A stretch of 64,000 nucleotides of DNA. Source: Chromohalobacter sp. 296-RDG. Lineage in GTDB: Bacteria; Pseudomonadota; Gammaproteobacteria; Pseudomonadales; Halomonadaceae. A program made the position numbers and the translations under genes. Shown piece after piece: positions 21,438-29,009 of the stretch (the first letter of the stretch is position 1; the number at the start of each line of letters is the position of its first letter). The stretch covers positions 85,885 to 149,884 of the forward strand of contig NZ_JARANY010000004.1 of assembly GCF_029889885.1 (NCBI RefSeq), given 5' to 3'. Under the pieces are notes generated by a model. It did no database searches. It was not told the origin of the DNA and worked only from the letters and a program-made list of their open reading frames with translations.

Positions 21438-21716
21438 ATGCAGCGTCTACCTATTGTTCTATGTCTGGGATTCGGCCTCATTATCGGCACCGGCGCCTCG
21501 CTTGCCGTCGCGCAGCCGTCCCCGGACATCACCGTGCGCCAGGACGACAACCGCACACTCAAGGAATACCGCGTCAACGGCGAGCTCTATGCCATCGAGA
21601 TCGTTCCTCGGCAAGGCGCCAGTTACTTCCTGATCGACGACGACGGCGACGGTAACTTCAAACGCCGCGATGCCGCACGCGTCGAGGTGCCCGACTGGGT
21701 CACCGGCGACGAATGA
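21438..21716 (+). CDS. DUF2782 family exported small protein
   Basis: 92 residues with a signal peptide (hydrophobic to about residue 24, AVA-Q cleavage) and a short acidic mature domain containing DNRTLKEYRVNGELYAIEIVP and GDGNFKRR. GAGGAG precedes ATG 21438. It sits divergent from polA and before thrB, exactly as in Pseudomonas; function unknown. Confidence 0.85.
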   Translation: MQRLPIVLCLGFGLIIGTGASLAVAQPSPDITVRQDDNRTLKEYRVNGELYAIEIVPRQGASYFLIDDDGDGNFKRRDAARVEVPDWVTGDE

Positions 21717-21812
21717 TGTTGCCGGCCGCACATCAACGACCTCAACAACGGCGGTAGGACTACCCGCGCCAAGCCGCTACAATGCGCGCTTGGCACCCCG
21801 GGCGAGAGGCAC

Positions 21813-22790
21813 ATGGCCGTATTCACTCCTTTGACCGAGACCCAGGTCGCACGCTTTCTCGAGCGTTTCGCGATCGGCACGTTGACCACGCTGGAAGGCG
21901 TGCCCAGCGGCACGGAGAACTCCACCTTCTTCGTCACCACCGACCAAGGACGCTTCGTGCTCACCCTGTTCGAGCAGGGCGAAAGCGATGAGCTTCCCTT
22001 CTTCGTCGCCTTGCTCGACTATCTCGCCGAGCACCGGCTACCCGTGCCGGGCCCCGTTCACGATCACGACGGCGTGGCCCTGCAAGAACTCGCCGACCGC
22101 CCGGCGCTATTGTTCCCGCGCCTGCCGGGTCGGCATCCCGAATCACCGACGCTCGCCCAGTGCCGCGAACTAGGTGATGCCCTGGGGCGCATGCACAAGG
22201 TCTCGCAGCGCTTCGAAGGCCAACGCCCCAACCCCCGCGACCTGCACTGGTTGTCCAGCGCGCAACATAAGGTCATGAGCTATCTGTCCGAGGCCGATCA
22301 GCGTTTGATGGGCGACGAGATAGACGCCTATCAGGGCATTTTCTGCGATGCCTCGAAGCTTCCCCAGGGCGCGATCCATGGCGATCTGTTTCGCGACAAC
22401 GCCCTTTTCGACGGTGACCAACTGGGCGGCATCATCGACTTCTACAACGGCTGCACAGGCGATTTGCTCTTCGATCTGGCCATCGTCGTCAATGACTGGG
22501 CCAGCGCTGCCGACGGCCGCTTCGACGACGCCCGCTACACGGCGCTCCTCGGCGCCTACCAGGCGCGCCGCCCGCTTACCGCAACCGAGCAAGCCCTGTG
22601 GCCGGTGATGTTGCGCATGACGGCATTGCGCTACTGGCTATCGCGGCTGCTGGTCGTCTACGTCGACCCGCCCGCGCACGACCTCACGCCCAAGGATCCC
22701 AGTCAGTACCGTCACATGCTCGCGATGCGTCTCGAGCACGGCGCCCCGCTCTTGCCGCCCGCCAGCCCGCTCCCGTCAACAACGCCATAG
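21813..22790 (+). CDS. thrB: Homoserine kinase (APH-fold type)
   Basis: Phosphorylates homoserine in threonine synthesis. This 325-residue protein is the aminoglycoside-phosphotransferase-fold ThrB used by Pseudomonas, not the GHMP type of E. coli. Catalytic block IHGDLFRDN and the metal-binding IIDFYNG are intact. The stop codon TAG (22788-22790) is formed by the TA target site and first base of the inserted MITE-like element, so the present C-terminal end (PLPSTTP) was set or slightly changed by that insertion. Confidence 0.93.
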   Translation: MAVFTPLTETQVARFLERFAIGTLTTLEGVPSGTENSTFFVTTDQGRFVLTLFEQGESDELPFFVALLDYLAEHRLPVPGPVHDHDGVALQELADRPALLFPRLPGRHPESPTLAQCRELGDALGRMHKVSQRFEGQRPNPRDLHWLSSAQHKVMSYLSEADQRLMGDEIDAYQGIFCDASKLPQGAIHGDLFRDNALFDGDQLGGIIDFYNGCTGDLLFDLAIVVNDWASAADGRFDDARYTALLGAYQARRPLTATEQALWPVMLRMTALRYWLSRLLVVYVDPPAHDLTPKDPSQYRHMLAMRLEHGAPLLPPASPLPSTTP

Positions 22791-22932
22791 GTTCTGTACG
22801 AAAAGTCGGCGAGCGATGGCCAGACAAGGCAAAAATTGGCGAAAAGACGGAGTTTACGCGGTGTAAATGAGTACTTTGAGCCAATTTTTAACGCCGTATG
22901 GGCGAGCGCAGGCAGTTGTCGTACAGAACCTA
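22788..22932. mobile_element. MITE-like element with perfect 12-bp inverted ends
   Basis: GGTTCTGTACGA (22790-22801) is the exact reverse complement of TCGTACAGAACC (22919-22930); both ends are flanked by TA, giving a 141-bp element with a TA target duplication. Internally AAAAATTGGC and GCCAATTTTT form a second inverted pair. There is no transposase, so it must be mobilised in trans; ends of this kind remind me of IS5-family elements of marine gammaproteobacteria (recollection, not checked). Only one copy is in the window. Confidence 0.8.
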
Positions 22933-22976
22933 AGACTGCTTTAAGAAACGCGGCATAGTCTGGAACCGTCATCGAC

Positions 22977-22997
22977 GGCGGAGCACGATGCTCCGCC
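22977..22997 (+). repeat. 8-bp hairpin just upstream of the small membrane protein gene
   Basis: GGCGGAGC, five-base loop, GCTCCGCC. It ends 18 bp before the ATG at 23015. It may be the displaced thrB terminator (no T-run) or a translational control hairpin. Confidence 0.5.
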
Positions 22998-23014
22998 CTG
23001 GACGGGAGCTCACC

Positions 23015-23320
23015 ATGCCCACCTTCACGCACGTCGTCACGACCGTACGCCCCTTTCGTTTGGTCTCTGCCACCCTGCATCGCTACCTGCGCTACGGCTG
23101 CGCGTCGCTGGCCTTGGCACTCACGGCCCTGGCTTGGCAATCCCAGAGCACGGTGCCCGCCCTGGTGCTCACCTTCGGCCTGGGCTGCGCGCTACTGGGT
23201 GACGCCCTGCAACGCACAGGCGCGACTTTCGAGCGCCTGGATGCCGCATTCGGCGAGGCGCTGACGCACCTCGGCATGGCCAGTGGCACCACTCTCGGCG
23301 TGCTGTTCATTCTGCGCTGA
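23015..23320 (+). CDS. Small inner-membrane protein of unknown function
   Basis: 101 residues with two hydrophobic stretches (about 25-45 and 48-65) and a third near the C-terminus; the N-terminus is basic, suggesting it faces the cytoplasm. ATG 23015 follows GGGAG. No recognised family. Located between the MITE and speA, with its own upstream region, and not obviously part of either neighbour's operon. Confidence 0.65.
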   Translation: MPTFTHVVTTVRPFRLVSATLHRYLRYGCASLALALTALAWQSQSTVPALVLTFGLGCALLGDALQRTGATFERLDAAFGEALTHLGMASGTTLGVLFILR

Positions 23321-23335
23321 GCACGCCGGCGCCTC

Positions 23336-23364
23336 TTTGCAGCCCTGTATGCGAGCGGCATAAT
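23336..23364 (+). promoter_or_regulatory. Sigma-70-like promoter for speA
   Basis: TTTGCA, 17-bp spacer, CATAAT, ending 49 bp before the speA ATG. Confidence 0.5.
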
Positions 23365-23413
23365 GCCACCCCGTTCGTTCACCGGGCCACGCCGGCCCGT
23401 CCAGGAGTGCGCC

Positions 23414-25315
23414 ATGACCTCGCCCGCCGATCAGGCACGCCGCACCTACAATATCGATCAGTGGGGCAGCGACTACTTCAACGTCGACGACGCCGGTCAT
23501 GCCGTCGTGTGTCCGCGAGGTAGCGACACCGCAGGCCCCGCCCTGCCGCTCAAGGCCCTGGTCGACGAGTTGCGCCGCGCGGGTTTGCGTCTGCCGGTGC
23601 TGGTACGTTTCACCGACATCCTCCACGACCGCGTCGAGCGACTATGCGCCGCCTTCGACACTGCCATGCAGGATGAAACCTACACCGGCGGCTACACCGC
23701 CGTGTATCCCATCAAGGTCAACCAGCAGCGCCGCGTGGTGGAAGAAATGCTCGCCACTCAGGCACGTGGCCATGGACGGGTCGGCCTGGAGGCCGGCAGC
23801 AAGCCGGAACTGCTGGCGGTACTGGCGCTTTCCGGTGACGGCCCCTCGCTGATCGTCTGCAATGGCTACAAGGACCGTGAGTACGTGCGCCTGGCATTGA
23901 TGGGCGAGAAGCTCGGCCATCGCGTCTACCTGGTGGTCGAGAAGCATTCCGAACTCACGCTAATCCTCGAGGAAGCCGAGCGCCTGCAGGTCACGCCGCG
24001 CATCGGTCTACGCGCACGGCTGGCCTCGGTGGGCAAGGGCAAGTGGCAAAATAGCGGCGGCGAGAAATCCAAGTTCGGGCTCACCGCCAGCCAGATTCGC
24101 GACGTCGTCGAACGCCTGCGCGACGCCGACGCCCTGGCCAGCCTGCAATTGGTGCATTTCCACCTCGGCTCACAGATCGCCAACATCCGCGACATCCAGC
24201 GCGGCCTGCGCGAATGCGCGCGCTTCTACCAGAGCCTGAACGCCCTGGGCGCACCGGTGGATACCGTCGACGTCGGCGGCGGCCTGGGGATCGACTACGA
24301 AGGCACCCGCTCACGGAGCTTCTGCTCGATCAACTACTCGATGCATGAATATGCGAGCAACGTGGTATGGGCCTTCCGTCAGGTCTGCGACGCCGAAGAC
24401 TTGCCGCACCCGCATCTGATTTCCGAATCGGGGCGCGCCCTGACCGCGCATCACGCGGTACTGATTACCAACGTCATCGGCGAGGAGCGCTTGAGCGAAG
24501 AAGCGCCCACGCAACGCCTCGGCGGCGATGCCGAGCTCGATGAATTGTGGCGGGTACACGCCAAACTGGACACCACCCAGGAACCGCGCGGCCTCGCCGA
24601 GGCCTACCATGACCTGGTGCAGGCCATCGGCGAACTGCAGGACCGCTTCGTGCTTGGCCTGGCCACCCTCGACGCACGCGCCGAGGGCGAGACGGTCTAC
24701 TTCGCCGCCTGCCGACGCCTGAGCGCACAGCTCGACCCGCGCAATCGCGCGCATCGCGAGATCGCCGATGAACTCGCCGAAAAGCTCGCCGACAAGCTGT
24801 TCGTCAACTTCTCGCTGTTCCAGTCGGTGCCTGATGTGTGGGGCATCAACCAAGTCTTCCCGGTGCTGCCCCTGACCGGCCTCGACCGGCCACCCACACG
24901 GCGCGGCGTGATTCAGGACATCACCTGCGACAGCGACGGGCGCATCGATTGCTATGTCGACGGCCAGGGCCTGGAAGCGACGCTCCCGCTCCCCGAATGG
25001 CAGGACGGCGAGGACAAGCTGATGGGTCTGTTTCTGGTTGGCGCCTATCAGGAGATCCTCGGCGACCTGCACAACCTGTTCGGCGATACCGACGCCGTGG
25101 ACGCCACGTTGGATGCTAACGACCAATGGCAGCTCAGCAATCACCAACAGGGTGATACCGTCGCCGACGTGCTGCGTTACGTGAACTTCGACGCCGACGA
25201 ACTCAGCCAGCGTCTATCGCATCAGCTCAAGAACAGCGCGCTGAGCGATGCCCAGCGCGACGACTTCATGCGCGATCTCGCCGCCGGCCTGGAAGGCTAC
25301 ACCTATCTCGAGTGA
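23414..25315 (+). CDS. speA: Biosynthetic arginine decarboxylase
   Basis: PLP-dependent fold-III decarboxylase making agmatine for putrescine/spermidine synthesis. 633 residues, typical for SpeA. The PLP lysine is in YPIKVNQQ near residue 102, the VDVGGGLGIDYEG phosphate loop is near residue 287, and SESGRALTAHHA follows. ATG 23414 has CAGGAG upstream. Arginine is also handled by the aruIH-like genes at 29-33 kb, so the window encodes both an anabolic and a catabolic arginine exit. Confidence 0.95.
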   Translation: MTSPADQARRTYNIDQWGSDYFNVDDAGHAVVCPRGSDTAGPALPLKALVDELRRAGLRLPVLVRFTDILHDRVERLCAAFDTAMQDETYTGGYTAVYPIKVNQQRRVVEEMLATQARGHGRVGLEAGSKPELLAVLALSGDGPSLIVCNGYKDREYVRLALMGEKLGHRVYLVVEKHSELTLILEEAERLQVTPRIGLRARLASVGKGKWQNSGGEKSKFGLTASQIRDVVERLRDADALASLQLVHFHLGSQIANIRDIQRGLRECARFYQSLNALGAPVDTVDVGGGLGIDYEGTRSRSFCSINYSMHEYASNVVWAFRQVCDAEDLPHPHLISESGRALTAHHAVLITNVIGEERLSEEAPTQRLGGDAELDELWRVHAKLDTTQEPRGLAEAYHDLVQAIGELQDRFVLGLATLDARAEGETVYFAACRRLSAQLDPRNRAHREIADELAEKLADKLFVNFSLFQSVPDVWGINQVFPVLPLTGLDRPPTRRGVIQDITCDSDGRIDCYVDGQGLEATLPLPEWQDGEDKLMGLFLVGAYQEILGDLHNLFGDTDAVDATLDANDQWQLSNHQQGDTVADVLRYVNFDADELSQRLSHQLKNSALSDAQRDDFMRDLAAGLEGYTYLE

Positions 25316-25343
25316 CGCCAAATCTCTGGAGTGACGCCAAATC
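25310..25343. repeat. Short direct repeat at the speA stop
   Basis: GAGTGACGCCAAATC occurs at 25310-25324 and again at 25329-25343 (19-bp period); the first copy contains the speA stop codon. Probably replication slippage. Confidence 0.7.
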
Positions 25344-25347
25344 CACG

Positions 25348-26019
25348 TCACCGCGTCTGCGTAGACGCCTCCAGCCCGAACGAGCCCCACAGCGACAGTT
25401 GGGCATTGCAGGGTAACGGCCCGACTCCCGCCGGTGTGCCGGTGAGCACCACATCGCCGGGCTGCAGCGTGAAACGCCGCGACATCTCGGCCAGAAGTTT
25501 AGGAATGGCGAACAGCATGTCGCGCGTCTCGCCGGTCTGACGGCGCTCGCCGTCGATCTCCAGCGTGAAGCGCAAATCCGCCCAGTCGGGCACCTCATCC
25601 AGCGCTACGAACGGCGACAGCGGGCAAGCACCATCGAAGGCCTTGGCGGCTTCCCACGGGTGGCCTTTTTCCTTCAATTGCGCCTGCACGTCGCGCAGCG
25701 TCAAGTCTAGCGCCAGGCCAAGCCCGGTGACGGCGCGCTCGGCCTGCTCGGCGCTGGCCCCGCTCAAGCGCTTGCCGATGAGCAGCGCCAGCTCGGTTTC
25801 GAAGTGCACCTCGCCACGCGTGAATTGCTCGGCGATATCGCGTGCCATGGGCACCGCGCTGGTGGCGGGCTTGATGAACAACAGCGGCGCGCCAGGTACC
25901 GGATTGTCGAGTTCACGGGCGTGCTCGGCGTAGTTGCGACCCACGCAGACGATCTTGCCCAGCATATGGGGAAAGACGCCGCCATCGGCCAGGCGGGTCA
26001 CGAAGGGTTGGGCGGACAT
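25348..26019 (-). CDS. Fumarylacetoacetate hydrolase family protein (YcgM/FAHD1-like acylpyruvase)
   Basis: 223 residues with the FAH core: VCVGRNYAEHARE, the metal-binding E-x-E pair in HFETELALLIG, KAFDGACPLSPF and GDVVLTGTPAGVGP. The short single-domain form and sequence pattern closely resemble E. coli YcgM and human FAHD1 (acylpyruvate hydrolase/oxaloacetate decarboxylase). AAGGAG precedes ATG 26019. Downstream of the regulator gene on the same strand with a 109-bp gap. Confidence 0.88.
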   Translation of the reverse strand: MSAQPFVTRLADGGVFPHMLGKIVCVGRNYAEHARELDNPVPGAPLLFIKPATSAVPMARDIAEQFTRGEVHFETELALLIGKRLSGASAEQAERAVTGLGLALDLTLRDVQAQLKEKGHPWEAAKAFDGACPLSPFVALDEVPDWADLRFTLEIDGERRQTGETRDMLFAIPKLLAEMSRRFTLQPGDVVLTGTPAGVGPLPCNAQLSLWGSFGLEASTQTR

Positions 26020-26128
26020 GCAGACTCCTTGCAAACGAAAAGCGCCGCAACGGCGAAGCCCCAAGTCTAACGCGACCGACGACGCGGTACACTGCAACCT
26101 CCGGCGAGGCTGCCTCTTTGTCGTCACT

Positions 26129-27142
26129 TCACACGGTACCTCGCTCGGCCGTCGCGCTGGGCCGCTCGCCGAAACGTGCCTGGTAGACGCGCGAGAAGTG
26201 TGCCAAGTGCGCGAAGCCGCTAGTCAAGGCGGCCTCGGTCACCCGGCAGCGGCTGTCAGCGAGCAAGCGTCGGGCATAGTCGAGGCGCATCCCCACATAG
26301 CACTGCTTGGGCGTCTCGCCGAAATGCGCCACGAAAAGACGCGTCAACTGCCGTTGGGACTGGCCGATCAGACGACATATCTCGGGAATCGACAAGACCT
26401 GGTCGAGATGGGTTTCCATCACCGCCAGCGCGCGCACCACACTGCGCGGTAAATTCTCCAGAGTACGCGCTGCGCCTGCCCTCCAGGCTTCTTCCTCGGA
26501 AACACGCTGGTGCACGAGCTGCCGCCCCACGGCATTGGCCAGCGCCGGCCCGTAGTCGTGCTCGATCCATTGCAGCATCATGTCGATGCCCGCCGCGCCG
26601 CCAGAGCCGGTCAAGCGCTGCCCGGCGAATTCGAAGCGCGCCTCGCTGACGCTGATATGCGGAAACTCCGCGCGGAAGGCCGGCACGCTCTCCCAGTGAA
26701 GCGCCACACGATGCTGGTCGAGCAAGCCCGCCCGGGCAAGGATGAAAGGCCCGGTATCGAGCCCGCCGACACGCCCGCCATGCGCCGCGACGTGCCGCAG
26801 CACCGCGCGCTCGGCACCAGTCACACTGACTTCCGCCTCGTACGAGGAAATCACCATCAGCAAATCGCCGGGGGTATGTTCCGCCAGGACGCCCTCGACC
26901 TCAATGCGCACGCCGTTGCTGGCCACCACCGCCTCGCCATCCGCCGAGAGCAGCCGCCAGGCGAACAGCTCGCGACCGAAGCGATTGGATACGCGTAACG
27001 GCTCGAGCAGGCAAAAGAGCGTCAGCATCGAGAAATTGGGAACCAACCACACATTCACGGTATGCGCCGCGTCGCCGGGATTGGGAACCGGGGGTTGCTC
27101 GGGACGGGGGTAGGGCCAATCGGTTCGAGTATTCTCGCTCAT
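26129..27142 (-). CDS. AraC-family regulator with GATase1-like domain (GbdR/CdhR/ArgR type)
   Basis: 337 residues: an N-terminal DJ-1/class I amidotransferase-like ligand domain (about 30-200; GRVGGLDTGPFILARAGLLD) and a C-terminal double helix-turn-helix AraC domain (about 235-335; SIPEICRLIGQSQRQLTRLF, ALTSGFAHLAHFSRVY). Relatives respond to glycine betaine (GbdR), carnitine (CdhR) or arginine (Pseudomonas ArgR). It is divergent, with 128 bp, from the TmpA-like operon and is the obvious candidate activator. ATG 27154 is an alternative start; neither has a clear ribosome site. Confidence 0.88.
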   Translation of the reverse strand: MSENTRTDWPYPRPEQPPVPNPGDAAHTVNVWLVPNFSMLTLFCLLEPLRVSNRFGRELFAWRLLSADGEAVVASNGVRIEVEGVLAEHTPGDLLMVISSYEAEVSVTGAERAVLRHVAAHGGRVGGLDTGPFILARAGLLDQHRVALHWESVPAFRAEFPHISVSEARFEFAGQRLTGSGGAAGIDMMLQWIEHDYGPALANAVGRQLVHQRVSEEEAWRAGAARTLENLPRSVVRALAVMETHLDQVLSIPEICRLIGQSQRQLTRLFVAHFGETPKQCYVGMRLDYARRLLADSRCRVTEAALTSGFAHLAHFSRVYQARFGERPSATAERGTV

Positions 27143-27270
27143 GGCTAAAATCATCTATTAAATGGCGAATTAGTGCAAACCCCGTTCGGTCAATCCGCCT
27201 AGGGTAGGGAAACGCCTTGGCTCACCCGCCGGGGCAGTCGACCCCATGCCAGCAGTGGAGAGCATCGTTC

Positions 27271-28434
27271 ATGTCCATTTCCGCCAACGTCGAACTCCAG
27301 GACGAAGGGCGACGTGTGATTCTGCGCGCCGCCGGCCAGCGGTGTGAATTCGCCGCCCTCTGGCTGCGTGAGCGAGCGCCGGATGCGGCCACGCTCGATA
27401 CCCGCACCGGGCAGCGCTTGATTGAAGCCGCCCAACTGCCCCTGACCTTGCACGTCGAGTCGGCAAGCAGCGACGCGCAGACCCTGCACGTGCGCTTCAG
27501 CGATGGCCACGTCACCGCCTATGCGCTGGATGCCCTGCTCACCGACGCCGCGCCCGACAATGCCGACATGGCGCCCGAGCTCAGCTTATGGGACGCCGAT
27601 CTCGAGACCCCGCCTCAAGCAAGCTTCGACGCAGCGCTCGAGGACGACGACGCCCTGCTGGCGATGCTCGAGGCCTTGCAGCGTTACGGCTTCGTCAAGG
27701 TAAGCGGCGTACCGTGCGAGGAAGACGGCATGCAGCCGTTGATCGACCGTATCGGCCCGCTGCGACGCACCAACTGGGGCGGCATCGCCGACGTCAAATC
27801 GGTGGCCAACGCCTATGATCTGACCATGACGCAACGCGGGCTCGAACCGCACACCGACAACCCCTATCGCGATCCGATTCCCGGCTACATCTGGCTGCAC
27901 TGCCTGAGCAATGCCGCCGCTGGGGGCGATAGCACACTCACCGACGGTTTCATGGCGGCGCAGCGCCTCAAGGCCGAAGCGCCCGAGGATTTCGACTGCC
28001 TGACGCGCCTCTCGACGCAGTTTCGCTATACCGACGCCACCACCGACCTGGCGAGCGAGGGTCCGCTGATCGAGCTCGACAGTCACGGGCGACTGGCGCG
28101 CGTACGCTACTCCAACCGCACCGAGCGCATCACCGCCCACGACGCGGCCTTGCTGGAGCGCTACTACGCCGCGAGGCAGCACTTCTATCGCTTGATCACC
28201 GATGAGGCGTTGACCGTGCATCTCAAGCTCGGCCCCGGCGATATGCTGATCATGGACAACTACCGCCTACTACACGGGCGTACCGCTTACCAGCTCGAAG
28301 GCGGCGTGCGCCACCTGCGCCAGGGCTATGTCGATCGCGATAGCACCGCCAGCCGGCGTCGCGTACTCGCCGCTCAGCACGCCGACAGTGACAATGATGC
28401 CGCACCGCGATCCGTCCAGGGAGCCAACGCATGA
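27271..28434 (+). CDS. Fe(II)/2-oxoglutarate dioxygenase, BBOX/TmpA-like
   Basis: 387 residues: an N-terminal gamma-butyrobetaine-hydroxylase-like domain (about 1-95) and a TauD-type oxygenase domain. The iron triad is H194-x-D196 (PHTDNPY) and H335, with R346/R350 near the 2-oxoglutarate site. The three cysteines that bind zinc in true BBOX (C-P-C-x2-C after WLRDN) are replaced (WLRERAPDAAT), while the SDGH histidine remains. Together with the overlapping HD-oxygenase gene this fits TmpA, hydroxylating 2-(trimethylammonio)ethylphosphonate; a gamma-butyrobetaine hydroxylase remains possible. First gene of a nine-gene operon. GGAG precedes ATG 27271. Confidence 0.7.
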   Translation: MSISANVELQDEGRRVILRAAGQRCEFAALWLRERAPDAATLDTRTGQRLIEAAQLPLTLHVESASSDAQTLHVRFSDGHVTAYALDALLTDAAPDNADMAPELSLWDADLETPPQASFDAALEDDDALLAMLEALQRYGFVKVSGVPCEEDGMQPLIDRIGPLRRTNWGGIADVKSVANAYDLTMTQRGLEPHTDNPYRDPIPGYIWLHCLSNAAAGGDSTLTDGFMAAQRLKAEAPEDFDCLTRLSTQFRYTDATTDLASEGPLIELDSHGRLARVRYSNRTERITAHDAALLERYYAARQHFYRLITDEALTVHLKLGPGDMLIMDNYRLLHGRTAYQLEGGVRHLRQGYVDRDSTASRRRVLAAQHADSDNDAAPRSVQGANA

Positions 28435-29009
28435 ACCAGGCGACGTTTACCCGCTTCGACGAGAGCACCCGCGACGACTGGGCACTGATCGACGCGCATT
28501 TCCAGCACTACCAGAACGATGCCAGCCGCCGCGTGCTCGAGCACCTGTTGCGCCTCAAGGGTGATCCCCACGGCTATCCCGTCGACCGTTACGAGCATTG
28601 CCTGCAGACCGCGACCCGCGCGCTGGAGGCGGGCGCCGACGAAGAAACCGTGGTCTGCGCCCTGCTTCACGACATCGGCGACGACCTGGCTCCCGCCAAT
28701 CACGCGGAAATCGCCGCGGCAATCCTCGAACCCTTCATCGACCCGCTCAATGTGTGGATGATCCGGCACCACGAGCTGTTTCAGGGCTATCACTACCACG
28801 CCTTCTATGGCATGGATCCCCACGCCCGCGAGGCCTATCGCGAGCATCCCGCCTACGCACGCACTGTGCGCTTCTGCGACGAGTGGGATCAGTGCTCCTT
28901 CGACCCCGACTACCCCACACGGCCTCTCGAGGACTTCATCCCCATGGTCGAGCGTGTCATGTCGCAACCGCCATTCGGCGAAACCATAAGCGTCGAGGGC
29001 ACGCCATGA
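28431..29009 (+). CDS. HD-domain mixed-valent diiron oxygenase, TmpB/PhnZ-like
   Basis: 192 residues with all HD-type metal ligands: H56 (RYEHCLQT), H80-D81 (LLHDIGDD), H91 (ANHAEI), H113/H114 (IRHHELFQGYH) and D150/D153 (FCDEWDQCSFDP). The pattern fits the MIOX/PhnZ/TmpB diiron oxygenases rather than nucleotide phosphohydrolases. Its ATG overlaps the TGA of the upstream oxygenase (ATGA), so the two are translationally coupled. TmpB converts the hydroxylated phosphonate to glycine betaine and phosphate. The PhnZ Tyr/Glu lid pair does not align cleanly here, which leaves the substrate open. Confidence 0.7.
   Translation: MNQATFTRFDESTRDDWALIDAHFQHYQNDASRRVLEHLLRLKGDPHGYPVDRYEHCLQTATRALEAGADEETVVCALLHDIGDDLAPANHAEIAAAILEPFIDPLNVWMIRHHELFQGYHYHAFYGMDPHAREAYREHPAYARTVRFCDEWDQCSFDPDYPTRPLEDFIPMVERVMSQPPFGETISVEGTP

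Noticed and set aside
23015..23320. Idea that the small membrane protein is the MITE's cargo or transposase remnant
   Set aside because: It lies outside the inverted ends and has membrane rather than DNA-binding character.
27155..27270. Sigma-54 site before the TmpA-like gene (TTGGCTC...GGGGCA)
   Set aside because: GG to GC spacing does not fit the required 10 bp.
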